Origin: Hypericum androsaemum
Lineage: Eukaryota > Streptophyta > Magnoliopsida > Malpighiales > Hypericaceae
Reading direction: 5' to 3'
DNA: 64,000 nt
Assembly: GCA_963995505.1 (NCBI GenBank)
Contig: OZ023193.1
Coordinates: forward strand, 2,914,001 to 2,978,000
Position numbers and translations under genes: made by a program. The notes below the pieces were generated by a model. It saw only the letters and a list, made by a program, of their open reading frames with translations. It had not been told where the DNA came from and searched no databases. The first letter of the stretch is position 1; each line of letters opens with the position of its first letter. Below, piece after piece: positions 45,743 through 56,113 of the stretch.

Positions 45743-48269
45743 ATGTCCCTCTCCGTCTTCCTCCTCTGGCTCGTTAGCCTCCCTCTCTTGGTGCATTCTT
45801 CTCCTGCCCCTAGAGGTATTTACCCTCTCACCATTATCGCCACCTTCCCCTCTTCCGTCATCTTCCTGAAATTAAACCATAAAAGGAAATCAATAAAATA
45901 TATAACCTTTTGTATCATCATGTAGCTTGATCAAAGAAATTCGATGTCATTGTAATAGGAAAAAAATAGAACTTTAAAGGGTTTTTTCTTACCAAATATA
46001 TGCTAATTTGAGTCATTTCATTCCATAACCATATGATGAATGCATCTTGTTTTTTTATAGGTGAATAGATATTTTATCACTTGTGGTAATAACATCTTGA
46101 ATACACCCAAAAATCGATTGTCCGAGAATGACAATTGAATCTACTACAACACGCCAACAGCGAAACATGATAATGTGATATGAATGCATGTTGTTGTCTG
46201 AAAATGATTACATTGTTGTACATCAATAAAAATCTGACAATTATTTGTTCTTGCATGGATACAACAACGTGCATTGGTTTTATTTTGTGTTTGGTATAGG
46301 TTTTCTTCTAAATTGTGGAGCCACCGAGGAGGTAACCCAAGACGGCATCACATACATTCCGGACCAGGGGTTCATCTCGGTCGGAAACATTACAACCTTA
46401 AAGACACAAGGCCTAGCACCCGTTCTCTCCACCCTACGCTACTTCCCCGACGCGTCGGCACGCAAGTATTGCTATGAGTTCCCGGCGATCAAGGGCGGCA
46501 AGTACCTCGTCCGAACCACGTACTACTACGGGGGATTCGACGGGGGGAGCCAGCCACCGGTGTTCTATCAGATCGTCCAGGGGACGATCTGGAGCATCGT
46601 GGATACCACCGCGGATTATGCCAATGGGATGAGTACTTACTATGAGATGATTTTGGTCTCAATGGCTAAGACACTGAGTATTTGTCTTGCTAGGAATGAG
46701 CAAACAGCTTCGAGCCCTTTCATTTCGGCCCTCGAATTGGAGTACCTCGACGATTCTTTGTATAATTCGACCGACTTTGGCAAGTATGCACTTGCTACTG
46801 TGGCTAGGCACACGTTTGGAAGCAAGACAGGCATAATTCGGTAAGGATTTCAACTTGTTTACATTGTACTGTTGAAAGTCTTTTTGAGCTGTAGAATTGT
46901 TTGGTTTGGTGATACTTCTGATAGTGACTTCGTAAACTTAAACCTAGCTATCCGGACGATCAATTCAACCGGCTTTGGCAGCCGTTCATGGATCAGAACC
47001 CGGTAGTCGAATGCCAAAGCAACATAATCTCGTCGGAGTTCTGGAACGTCCCGCCCGAGGAAGCATTCACAACAGCATTAACAACAAGCAGAGGAAAGAG
47101 CCTGACACTGAAGTGGCCATCTGTTTCACTTCCCAGCACCAAATACTACATTTCACTCTACTTCCAGGACAACCGAACCCCGAGCTACTACAGCTGGAGG
47201 GTGTTCAGCATTTCGATAAACGGGAGAACTTTTTACAAGGATCTGAACGTGACAGCTGAAGGCGTGACGGTTTACGCATCAGAATGGCCTCTGTCGGGCC
47301 AAACCGAGATCACGCTGACTCCCAGGGACAACATACCCGTCGGTCCAGTGATCAACGCCGGTGAAATCATGCAAGTTTTGCCAATTGGTGGAAGAACTCT
47401 TACTAGAGATGGTATCCCTTAACTATTAGAAACTAGTACTTCATTGTGTTAGACCAAGGCCTAATTCTAACTTGCTCTGTTCACATGTTTCTTGTTTTTG
47501 GTTATTCACAGTGGTGGCAATGGAAGATTTGGCGACGTCTTTCGACAATCCCCCGGCCGATTGGTCTGGCGATCCGTGCATGCCGAGGAACTACCCATGG
47601 ACTGGAGTTTCATGCTCTTTTGGTAAACTAGCCAGAGTTGTCAGCTTGTAAGTCCAACAACATCTATTACATATAGCAAACAAATCAAATCAACATCTAT
47701 TACATAACATCATCTATTTGTAGATCATAATTGTGGATTCCTTCTGCTGCATTTACATATCAGGGACCTGTCGAACATGGGGATCTCGGGTTCGATTCCG
47801 TCCAGCATAGCAAACTTAACCGCGCTCACCCACCTGTGAGTAGTTTAATCACCTCGATCATTATTCTAAACCAAGTTTAGCAGTGGCCAACTTCTAATTC
47901 ATAGTGTGCAGTATGCTTGGAAACAACAAACTCACAGGGACAATCCCCGATCTGAGCCCGATGCAGTTGCTCGAATCTCTGTAAGTTAATCACCTCGAAC
48001 TCTCATCAGCTCTGCAAACTTTTTAACCAAGTTTATTCTCTGTCATTTAGGCATTTGGAGAATAACCAACTCCAAGGAACCATTCCTAAATCATTAGGAA
48101 AACTTCCAAAGCTTCATGACATGTAAGTTTTGCCTCAAAAGAAAATGCTTCCTCTACCTCTCTTCTACCCAAACTCATACGGCAATGCATTCTTTCCCCC
48201 TCTTTGAATGACAGAAACCTGCAAAACAACAACCTCACTGGAGAAATCCCGAGTCATTCTTCCGCGTAA
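45743..48269 (+). CDS. Secreted malectin-like/LRR protein without kinase (At3g19230 type)
   Basis: Eight exons: 45743-45815, 46300-46840, 46948-47411, 47512-47647, 47764-47835, 47912-47980, 48051-48122, 48215-48269. They encode 493 residues. A signal peptide (MSLSVFLLWLVSLPLLVHSS) is followed by a malectin-like (di-glucose-binding) domain at about residues 27-365: FLLNCGATEEVTQDGITYIP, YFPDASARKYCYEFPAIKGG, YLVRTTYYYGGFDGG, YISLYFQDNR. Then come DWSGDPCMPRNYPWTGVSC and about three LRRs (LSNMGISGSIPSSIANLTAL, MLGNNKLTGTIPDLS, NLQNNNLTGEIPSHSSA). The LRRs are each split into 69-72 bp exons, as in LRR receptor kinases. It stops right after the LRRs, with no transmembrane or kinase region. It is probably an apoplastic ligand-binding or co-receptor protein; the ligand is unknown. 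Confidence 0.92.
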
Positions 48270-49002
48270 GAATCGCGAAGGCCCGAATGGCGCCGTATGA
48301 ACAAACTCATTTCGAGCTCCCTTACAGTATCCCAGAGAGTCTTAATTGCTCATCACAATTTCCTTTTTCCAGGACCAGGTAACCTGTCAGCACTCAGAAG
48401 AAGAACAATCATTTGAGGGGCAAACTAGCTTGTTGGAAAGTTGTGAAGGAGAAAAGATATTGTTATGATTGGTGAACCTATTGCTTGGGAAGAGAGAAAC
48501 AATGTGACATATATTCTATCAATTAATTTTTGTAGATCATGATTAACTTCTTTTTTTCTTTCATTGATAACTTGAACTTCACAATATGATATTGTATTGA
48601 TATGCAACCGCCAAATATGAAATTTTTAATGTTAACAAATTTTAAACCGGAAGATGATGGAGGAACAAGATCAATTTTATTCCACCCAAAAAAAAAACAA
48701 TATCAATTATATTTTAGGCATAGAATACGTACGAACTGCAAGAGCTGACAAATGAAAATTTTTTAAAAAATTTAGAAAGAACATGAATATATAAGCTCAT
48801 CAGAAATCTAAAAATATTAAGGAATAAGAAATCTGTCTTTATATTTATGTTCTTACGTATGGGTACTTTCTCCTAAATCTTTTTTTAATTAATTAAAGTC
48901 CTATACTTTAAAAAAAAAAATTTTAGAAACATCCTTAAAAAATGTGAAGGAACATAAAAAGTAAAAGCCCTCCCATTCTTCTTCGAGGATAGCGAAGGGA
49001 AA
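48270..49002. other. Intergenic DNA
   Basis: 3' UTR of the LRR gene (to about 48650) and an AT-rich promoter for the next gene. No kinase-coding sequence is found here, confirming that the LRR gene ends at 48269. Confidence 0.5.
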
Positions 49003-50305
49003 ATGCTATCCTTAAATCCCAACTCCCTCTTCTTCCCTTCTAAACCCTCCTCTCCCTTCCGCTGCTCCGCCGCCGCGCCCAGCGACCTCCCCGGCGGAGG
49101 CCCCACATTCCTCCTGTGGTTCAACCTCGCCTCCGCCGCAGACGCCATTCGGATTGGGCAGGCCTCGCCTGAGAGGCCTTCACGGGACTCCTCCGTCGAC
49201 GGCGCCTCCTCCTCCGGGAGCGTGAGAGCCAATGCGTGGGAGAAGAAGTGGTCGCTGAACAGGGAGAGCTACTTGTCCGATAACTCCGACGCGCTGCCTC
49301 TGCCCATGACGTTTCCCGACGCTAAGCCCGTTTCTCCCGAGGAGATCGAGAGGCGGCTTAGCTGCGATCCTGAGATCGAGGTAATTTGGAGAAAATGAAT
49401 GAGCTTTTGGATACCCTTTTGCTTGGTGGTTTCTGGGTCTGCCTTTGTTTGTTGTGATATTCTAGCTAGGAGGATAAAGATTGGATCTTGGTTGGATTAT
49501 TGGATTGTCCCTTTTGGTTTCACAATGGTTCCTTTTTGAGTTAGCCAATGATTTTCCAACTGGAAATCTGATTTCTTGGGTTTCAGGATTGTTTCGAACC
49601 GGTGTATGAATGGACTGGCAAGTGCAAAAGTTGCCAAGGAACAGGGCTTGTCAGCTATTACAACAGAAGGGGCAAGGAGATTATCTGCAACTGCGCACCT
49701 TGTTTCGGGATAGGTAATTTTTTGTGGTTCCGCTTCGGTCCAGCTACATCTAGCTTGAATGGCATGCACCGAAGTTGCCATGTTTTTCTCTTCGCTCTGA
49801 TGGATCAGCAATTGCACAATGGGATAGGTTGAAGTAATGCGAGTGAACATTAAGAAATGGATGGATAGTGTGAAACCATATTGTGGGAGATCTGCATTAC
49901 TGGTGGGAGATACAGAGGCCGATGCCACTCGTGCTATAGCTCAAGCAAAGCTTCAACTGCTAAGCTTAAGTGTGAATCTGTGGGTTCATCGTTTCAACAT
50001 TTCTGAAAACCGGGGGAAAAAAACATTTCGACAATTTAATAGATTCTAGGTTATGCAGTTGGCATAATTAAGTGACGATGGCACAACAAAAGTTGACTAA
50101 GAAGGGTAGAGCAAGAAATGGTCGTGTTAAGTGGATTTTTGTTGTTCCGCGATTAAGTGTACCCCTAGTTCGTGTTCAATTTCCGCAAGTAAGCTTCTAC
50201 AAGAATTGACCGTGCATGCTTATCGCTGCAGGATATGTGCAGAAGATAACAGCTCGCAAGGACATTGCAGTAATGGAAGATCTAGATAATGGAAGGCCTA
50301 GCTGA
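49003..50305 (+). CDS. SCO2: SCO2/CYO1-type plastid zinc-finger protein (disulfide isomerase-like)
   Basis: Three exons: 49003-49380, 49587-49713, 50232-50305, 192 residues. The N-terminus ([20 protein letters not shown]) looks like a plastid transit peptide. The C-terminal part has a DnaJ-type zinc finger: CKSCQGTG (Cys139, Cys142) and [10 protein letters not shown] (Cys160, Cys162, Cys165), then [23 protein letters not shown]2/CYO1 (SNOWY COTYLEDON 2) is a thylakoid-linked protein needed for chloroplast development in cotyledons and reported to have disulfide isomerase activity. Size, motif and position next to the LRR gene, as at At3g19220-At3g19230 from memory, support the call. There is no J domain. 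Intron 2 is long (518 bp) and holds no gene. Confidence 0.85.
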
Positions 50306-50751
50306 CCCAACAGAAATTTCTGACTGCGAGGATTGTACCTAAAAATAGTTAATGAGTTGAAAAGGTCAGCATTCTTTTTGTAATTTGACCGTAGATGGTA
50401 ACACATGGTAGGGAGCAAAAGGATCATGTTCAGAAAGGTGAATTTGGATGAGAAAGGCATACCAAATTTCCCCAGAAATATACGCTTCATCTTTGGCATG
50501 ATTTTAATCAACAAACTTTATTATTTGCGTACACAATTTTAGCTCGCAACTAAAATCCTTTTGGTGATATTCCAAGATCAAAAGTTCCTAACAAGTTTCT
50601 ATACAAAAAGAAGGAAATTAATAGGTAATAGACATGTAAAGTTGAATATGTACATAATGGTGGAGCACTAAAAGCAAAATAGACCAGGGAAAGCCCACCA
50701 TTGTCACAGCATTTTGTTCAAAGTCATACCAACAGCTAAACACATTTTTTT

Positions 50752-52159
50752 GGGCAAATTACTCTCAAATCCCTGGCCTTTGATCACCCTTCTCCTAAGG
50801 TCCCTGACTTTTGGAAAATGATTGTCCCGTCCCTAAGTTTTGATAATAATAGACTCTCGGGTGTCTGGAGCCGGAATTTTCATTTTTCCTGCCGGATTAT
50901 GCCACTTTCTCTGCCGAACCCCTACTTGAAAAGACCAAAATGCCCCTTCTACTTAAAAACAAAAAAATATCATCTTTTCTTCTCCATTCACCTTCTTCTT
51001 CCTTAAACTTCATCTTCTTCCTCCCAATTTTAACCAAAACTAAAACTCACGACTCCTCCACAAACCCAAAAATTCATCATGGAAATCTGTGAATACACTC
51101 AACAAAGGAGAAGCATATGAACGTAACCAGACCAGAAATTCACCACCGTCAATCAAGTGGCCTATTACCCACCGGCGCCTTCTTCCCCCTTGAAAACTTT
51201 TGAAATTGGGTGACCCGCCCGCTTAAAGCAAAAAAAAAAAAACCCGCCCCAACTACCGAGCATGGCCAGAGAGGGCGGAACTCTAGCCAAGGAAGTCAAA
51301 GTAGAAGCCGAGGAGGAAGACTTGGACAAGCTCGAGACCGAACTCAACCAAATGGCGGCGGCGATTCTAGAATGCCGCGCCATCTTCACGGACCTCCTCT
51401 CCTCCACCATATCCTCCATCCTCGCCGGCCGCCGTCCCAGCGCGGCCGTTTTGGATCCCAGGCCCTCCGATGAAGGTGTGTTAGGGTTTTGGATTGAGTT
51501 CGCGAATTTCTTTTTGTAGTTGGGGAGAATGAATTGACGATGCTTTCCCTTGTGCAAGGAAGAGAGAGTGGGAGGACCAGGCGGTGGAGGAGAAGGCGAG
51601 GTTGGTGAAGGAGAAGATGGGGAGGAACGCGTCGGAGATGCGCGTGGTGGTCAAGAGGCTGAGGGAGTGCGCGGCCAGGACCGAGAAGCTGCGTTCTTCT
51701 TCTTCTTCAGCTTGTAATGGGATAAATAGCATCCACCCTGCTTTTAAGAAGAGGAAAATCTTTCTTTAATCTTCACGAAATGCAGAAATTGCTGTATTCT
51801 TAGGTTCCCCTCTTTCTTCACGAAGGGGGCGATGTCGTGGGAGGTTGGGGACAGGAAACGGAGGGCAGAGGATTTAATTGGTTTGGATGTTAATTGGTTT
51901 TGATTTTAAGTTCTAGTTTTGGATGACGTGCGAGGAAGAAGATAAGTGGGAGGAAGAAGAGTTTTTTTTTTTGTTTTTTAAGTGGGAGGAGTATTTTGGT
52001 CATTTTAAGTGGGGGTTCGCCGGAGAAAAATGAATACTCCGATTCTAGGACCCGAGAGTCTATTATCATCAAAACTTAGGGATGGGACAATCATTTTCCA
52101 AAAGTCAGGGACCCTAGGGGGAGGGTGACCAAAGGTCAGGGACTTGAGAATAATTTACC
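50752..52159. mobile_element. Second Pack-MULE-like element with long TIRs
   Basis: The left end GGGCAAATTACTCTC and the right end (reverse complement GGTAAATTATTCTC) start inverted repeats of about 250 bp. Shared blocks include GTCCCTGACTTTTGGAAAAT, GATTGTCCCRTCCCTAAG, ATAATAGACTCTCGGG, GACCAAAAT and ACTTAAAAA. Both ends abut runs of seven T (50745-50751, 52160-52166), compatible with a T-rich target duplication that cannot be delimited. There is no transposase. The centre carries a GC-rich two-exon-like coding sequence (51262-51769). Confidence 0.82.
51262..51769 (+). CDS. Coiled-coil ORF carried by the second MULE-like element (likely captured)
   Basis: The first coding block, from ATG 51262 to about 51475, reads MAREGGTLAKEVKVEAEEED, DKLETELNQMAAAILECRAI, SSTISSILAGRRPSAAVLDP, RPSDEG. 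The second, about 51565-51769, reads EWEDQAVEEKARLVKEKMGR, ASEMRVVVKRLRECAARTEK and ends HPAFKKRKIFL. Between them lies a short T-rich segment that looks like an intron (about 51476-51560), but I could not fix its borders without forcing the phase. Both blocks are Glu/Lys-rich and predicted coiled coil. I do not recognise the family. It may be a captured two-exon gene kept with its intron; whether it is expressed or disabled is open. Confidence 0.5.
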
Positions 52160-53214
52160 TTTTTTTAAGACATAAGACTGTGTAAAGGTCAACTACAATT
52201 TCTCTGAAAATGCATAGAATCCAAATTGCACAGAGCATATATACTTTGATAAATCTTTCCAACTGCCAGGAGGATTCCAAGGAGACGAGAGAGGCGTACG
52301 GCGTCCAATTCCGATCAGTGAGGCCATTTCCTTGCTGCATTTTGAGCTTGCTAAACCCCCAACGCTTCCAGAGGTTAAACCCACCCGCACCCGATGGGGC
52401 TAGTAGGGTAATTTTGACCAGCATTTTTAAAATATAATATAAAAATTAATCAATATCAATATCTAAAAAAATTGTATAAAGATAATGTAAAATAAAAGTA
52501 TAACAGCCGAGAAAATAAAACAAAACATAGGATTGTGTAATGTTTTCGCCCCAAGTATACTTTGGATATTAAAGAAAGCCCATGCAAAAGTGAATTACTT
52601 TCCCTTCAAAAGAAAATGTATCTCAATTACTTTCTTGTCGATACCACACAATATCTAATTGGTCCTACTAACCCAGAATTAATCAATTACTTTTCCATTC
52701 TTAATAATGGATAATTGGAGTTGTGGATTATCAATGAGAGATGAAATAAAACCAATACCTATTGGAAAAAGGCATTTTAAAACCATCTCAGCATCTGCAA
52801 GTCTTTGACTCCGTCCCAGTGGCTCCGGTTAGATATTAGCGCAGGATGATGATCCGGACGAACCATATGGAGAACTCTCAGGCGCTTCTCCCACTTTGTA
52901 CGGCTGAGTACGAGTATTCACGTCCAGTTGAAGTCCAACCGCTCACACGATATAATGCATGACACGTTGAGAGCCACGGAATCTAGCCGGATTTTCCGAG
53001 CAGAACATGTGGCTGCCCCCGGTGGTCTCTTGCAAGGGGATCTTGATTCACACTCTAAAGGTCTTGAGTGTTTTCCGTCCCCAACGGCACAACCTAAGAA
53101 AACAGATGAACCGCGAAAATGATACTGCCGTTGACTTTCCGGAACTCCAGTAATCTATTTTGACATGATTTGTAAAACCAAAATCAAATCAAGATTCAAG
53201 ATGTGCGAAGAAAA
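52160..53214. other. Intergenic DNA
   Basis: No supported gene. 52790-53150 is of higher complexity and less AT-rich than typical spacer and probably includes the 3' UTR of the COR27-like gene (minus strand). Confidence 0.35.
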
Positions 53215-55633
53215 TTACTCGTTCATTGAAGCACCGGCATCAGCTGTCTTTGACATTTTTGCCGCAGCTGGATAGTTTGACTTCTCTCCCACGTTGACAT
53301 CAACGAAGTTCTGACCCGAGCAATCTGTGAGAAAGGAAGAAACCAATTACCGTAAACTTCGTGGTGAAACCATGAATTACAGTAAACACAATATGGTAGC
53401 AAAATGTCATAGTATTTCGTAACATGCTAGCAAATCAAAGTCCGTTCTCTGTCCCGAGAGAACAATCAAAGAGCTAGAAACTGGGTCCCTTTGTCCCGCC
53501 ATTTCTCAATCGTCCCTCTAGCTCGAGATCTGCAGGGAACCCTTCCCTATCTCGTAGCGAGAGTATGTCCTCTTCGTTCCAAAACCTTGGAAGAGTTTCA
53601 CAAATATATATATATAAAAGTACACGTGCAGCAGCGTAAAAACAAAAATTGAGTGTAGAGGGTTGATACCTATGGCTTCACCAACTGAATCCTGATTAAT
53701 AAGACCAAACGGACGTTTTCCCGATTTTCTTGCTAAATAGATAACTGAATTTCCTTCATACGTTTCTTCATGGGGAAGCGCCTGCTGTAGATAGTTGCTT
53801 TCTTTTTCACAACGGATTTCAGAAACTCCTGGAGAACCAGTTACCTCTGGAGTTTCTCCAACAAAATGAGAATCGGCTGTGCTTTCTGTTGGAAGCTCGT
53901 TTCTTCTGTTACTCTTCTGCCAAGAGCCATTACGTAGAACAGAGAACTGAAAAACAAAGCCAGTGTCAAACAATAACCATAGCATCCTTTCAAAAAAAAA
54001 TAAACATGACCTTGAAGTGAAAATGAAAAACAAATATCCAAGATGGAGACAACTTCACAAACTGAGTTTTACTCGCTTCACCCTGCTTCTAGTGTAGGGC
54101 TCACTTGGGAATCCCTGTCACAAACTTGAGGTGCAAAAGTTGTCTCTTACCTGGCGGGAAGAAGTATGACTCTTCAAAGGTGATTCACCAGGTGAATATG
54201 GCTGGCATTTGATCTTCAGAGGTGGATTGCGCAAATTAATGGAACGGTGCAACTGATCAATAAATGATGCTTCTAAAGATCGAATATACCGATTATGCTT
54301 CTCGTTACTCCATGCTGCAGGTCCCTGCTTTGAAATTTTGAAGACAACTAGTTAAAATAAGCCAGGAAGTGAAGGACGCCTGTCCATACAGCTAGTGATA
54401 ACAAGATTTCAATAATAGCCTGGAATCGAGTGGAAAAGCAACTATGAAGGTAACCAGAATATTTCACTGGTCTAATTACTTTCCTTTTTGTTTCATACTA
54501 ATGTGGCACTGAAAAGCTAAAGAACAGAGAAGTACAAAGAACAAAAAGGTCACCAAGACAACCAGAACCGAGGCAGAAGGAGAAGTTACTGAAAGGCAAG
54601 AGAAATCTAGTTATTCTGGTGGAAATGTGGGTTGAAACAGATGACATTACAGATGAGGATCAAATCAAAAAACTGGTAAATCCCTCAGCACGTGAAGAAT
54701 TAAGTAGGCAACGTCACAAGCGTAACGTTAAGGTCCATGGTGGTCTGCTCAAAAGGAATCACTTTCTTTTTTCTTCAATCCATAAACAAAGTCACCCGAG
54801 CAACGGTCACAACAACGCATAACGGAAAAGGTCCACGGTGGTCTGCTCAGGGATCACTTTCCTTTTTCTTTTATCCAAAACTAAAGACACCCGAGCTCGG
54901 AGATTTACACGCCATGACGAGTTAAGTAGGCAACGGTCATTACGACACATAACCTTAAAGGTCGACGATGGCCTTCTCAAAATGAATCACATTCCTATTT
55001 CATTTGGTCAAAAATAAAGATACCCGAGCTGGCGGCGCCTTTCGCACCAAGTCCAAGCCTCCTCCACCCTCCCCTCACCCCAAGAGAAGCTCCGAGGATT
55101 CACCACCAACTACTACAATTCCGGACGTTTTAGGAGCGGAAGAACTTCGAATTCAGTCGCCAGAACCAGCAAGTGATCCAAATTCCAACCGAAAAGGACT
55201 TCAGTTCACATAAACAGCTAGTAACTCTGAAGCAGGCGAAAATTCCAAACGCAAAAAAGGATGAATTAACAAATGTATGGCAGTTGGAAACAGATTCCGC
55301 ACTAGATCGAAACGAGATCGAAATTCACAGATAAATCTAAAAATTAAGAAAATAATATGCGGCTCTGAAACTACTTTCCATATCTGGAAACAAACTACAG
55401 ATATCGATCATCCAATAATAATACAAAAATACCTTCGGAAAAATAATAAAGCGCCGAAAGGAAAGGAAAATAATGAAAATAAATTAATACAGAGGAAGAA
55501 GTGAGTCATATACCGGAGGAGCATATACATCGGCGGCGGTTAAAGCCGAGGCGGAGTCCGAGTTAGTCCGAGCCAACTCAGCCGGCGCCGGAATATTCTG
55601 CGTCGCGAGACTCTTCTTCTCCTCCTCCCCCAT
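53215..55633 (-). CDS. COR27: COR27/COR28-like cold- and clock-regulated protein
   Basis: Four exons on the minus strand: 55633-55514, 54324-54151, 53946-53670, 53324-53215, 226 residues. The signature is WSNEKHNRYIRSLEASFIDQ (as WTNEKHxxYLKSMEASFVDQ in Arabidopsis COR27, from memory), then FSVLRNGSWQK, RKSGKRPFG, and near the end SGQNFVDVNVGE. COR27 and COR28 are nuclear regulators that act in the clock, freezing tolerance and light signalling. Three evening elements lie 377-475 bp upstream, as expected for this family. Intron 1 (54325-55513) holds a three-copy ~115-bp repeat. The leader is CT-rich (55650-55740). The low-complexity N-terminus (EEEKKSLATQNIPAPAELAR) is not conserved, to my knowledge. 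Confidence 0.85.
54700..55040. repeat. ~115-bp tandem repeat in intron 1 of the COR27-like gene
   Basis: Three diverged units share GGCAACGTCACAA or GGCAACGGTCATTACGACAC, then ATAACG..AAGGTCCACGGTGG, TCTGCTCA, a T/C-rich run, and AAAGACACCCGAGCTCGG. Units start near 54706, 54800 and 54930. No coding potential. Confidence 0.65.
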
Positions 55634-56009
55634 CTAGTAACCGCCTCCCTCCTCTCCTTCTTCTCTCTGTGTTTTTTCCTCTCTTCTTCTTCTTTCTTTT
55701 GGTTTCGTTTTTTCTCTCTCCTCAATTGAGTCACGTTTCGAATCAGACAAACGCAAGAAATATTCTCCTCGTGTTTTAAATTTAGCAGAGAAAAAAAAAT
55801 ACGCTTCTCCCTCCCCCACCACTTTTGCACGGGAAAACCGAAACCCTCTCCAATTAACTGAAGAGAGAGGGGGAAATTATTAGAGAAGATCGAAAAGAAT
55901 TGAATGGAAGAAGGATGGGTGTGGGGCCCAGTAGTGGGTCCACGTCGGTTGCGCTTTTTCGACACGTTTCATAAACAGTGGAATGCCATGTCAGCAGGGG
56001 GCTTTTGAT

Positions 56010-56107
56010 AAAATATCTCCGGCCGATATCAGCCAGATATTTTCGGGGCGGAGAGGGGCTTTCTTCATTATGAAGGGTCGGCAGACGGCTTGTGTGGGAG
56101 ATATTTT
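56010..56107 (-). promoter_or_regulatory. Three evening elements upstream of the COR27-like gene
   Basis: AAAATATCT occurs at 56010-56018 (plus) and on the minus strand at 56035-56043 and 56099-56107. The evening element binds CCA1/LHY/RVE MYB factors. A CACGTC ABRE-like core lies nearer the gene (about 55941-55946). In Arabidopsis COR27, evening elements with ABRE-like motifs drive circadian and cold induction (from memory). Confidence 0.7.
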
Positions 56108-56113
56108 TTTTTT

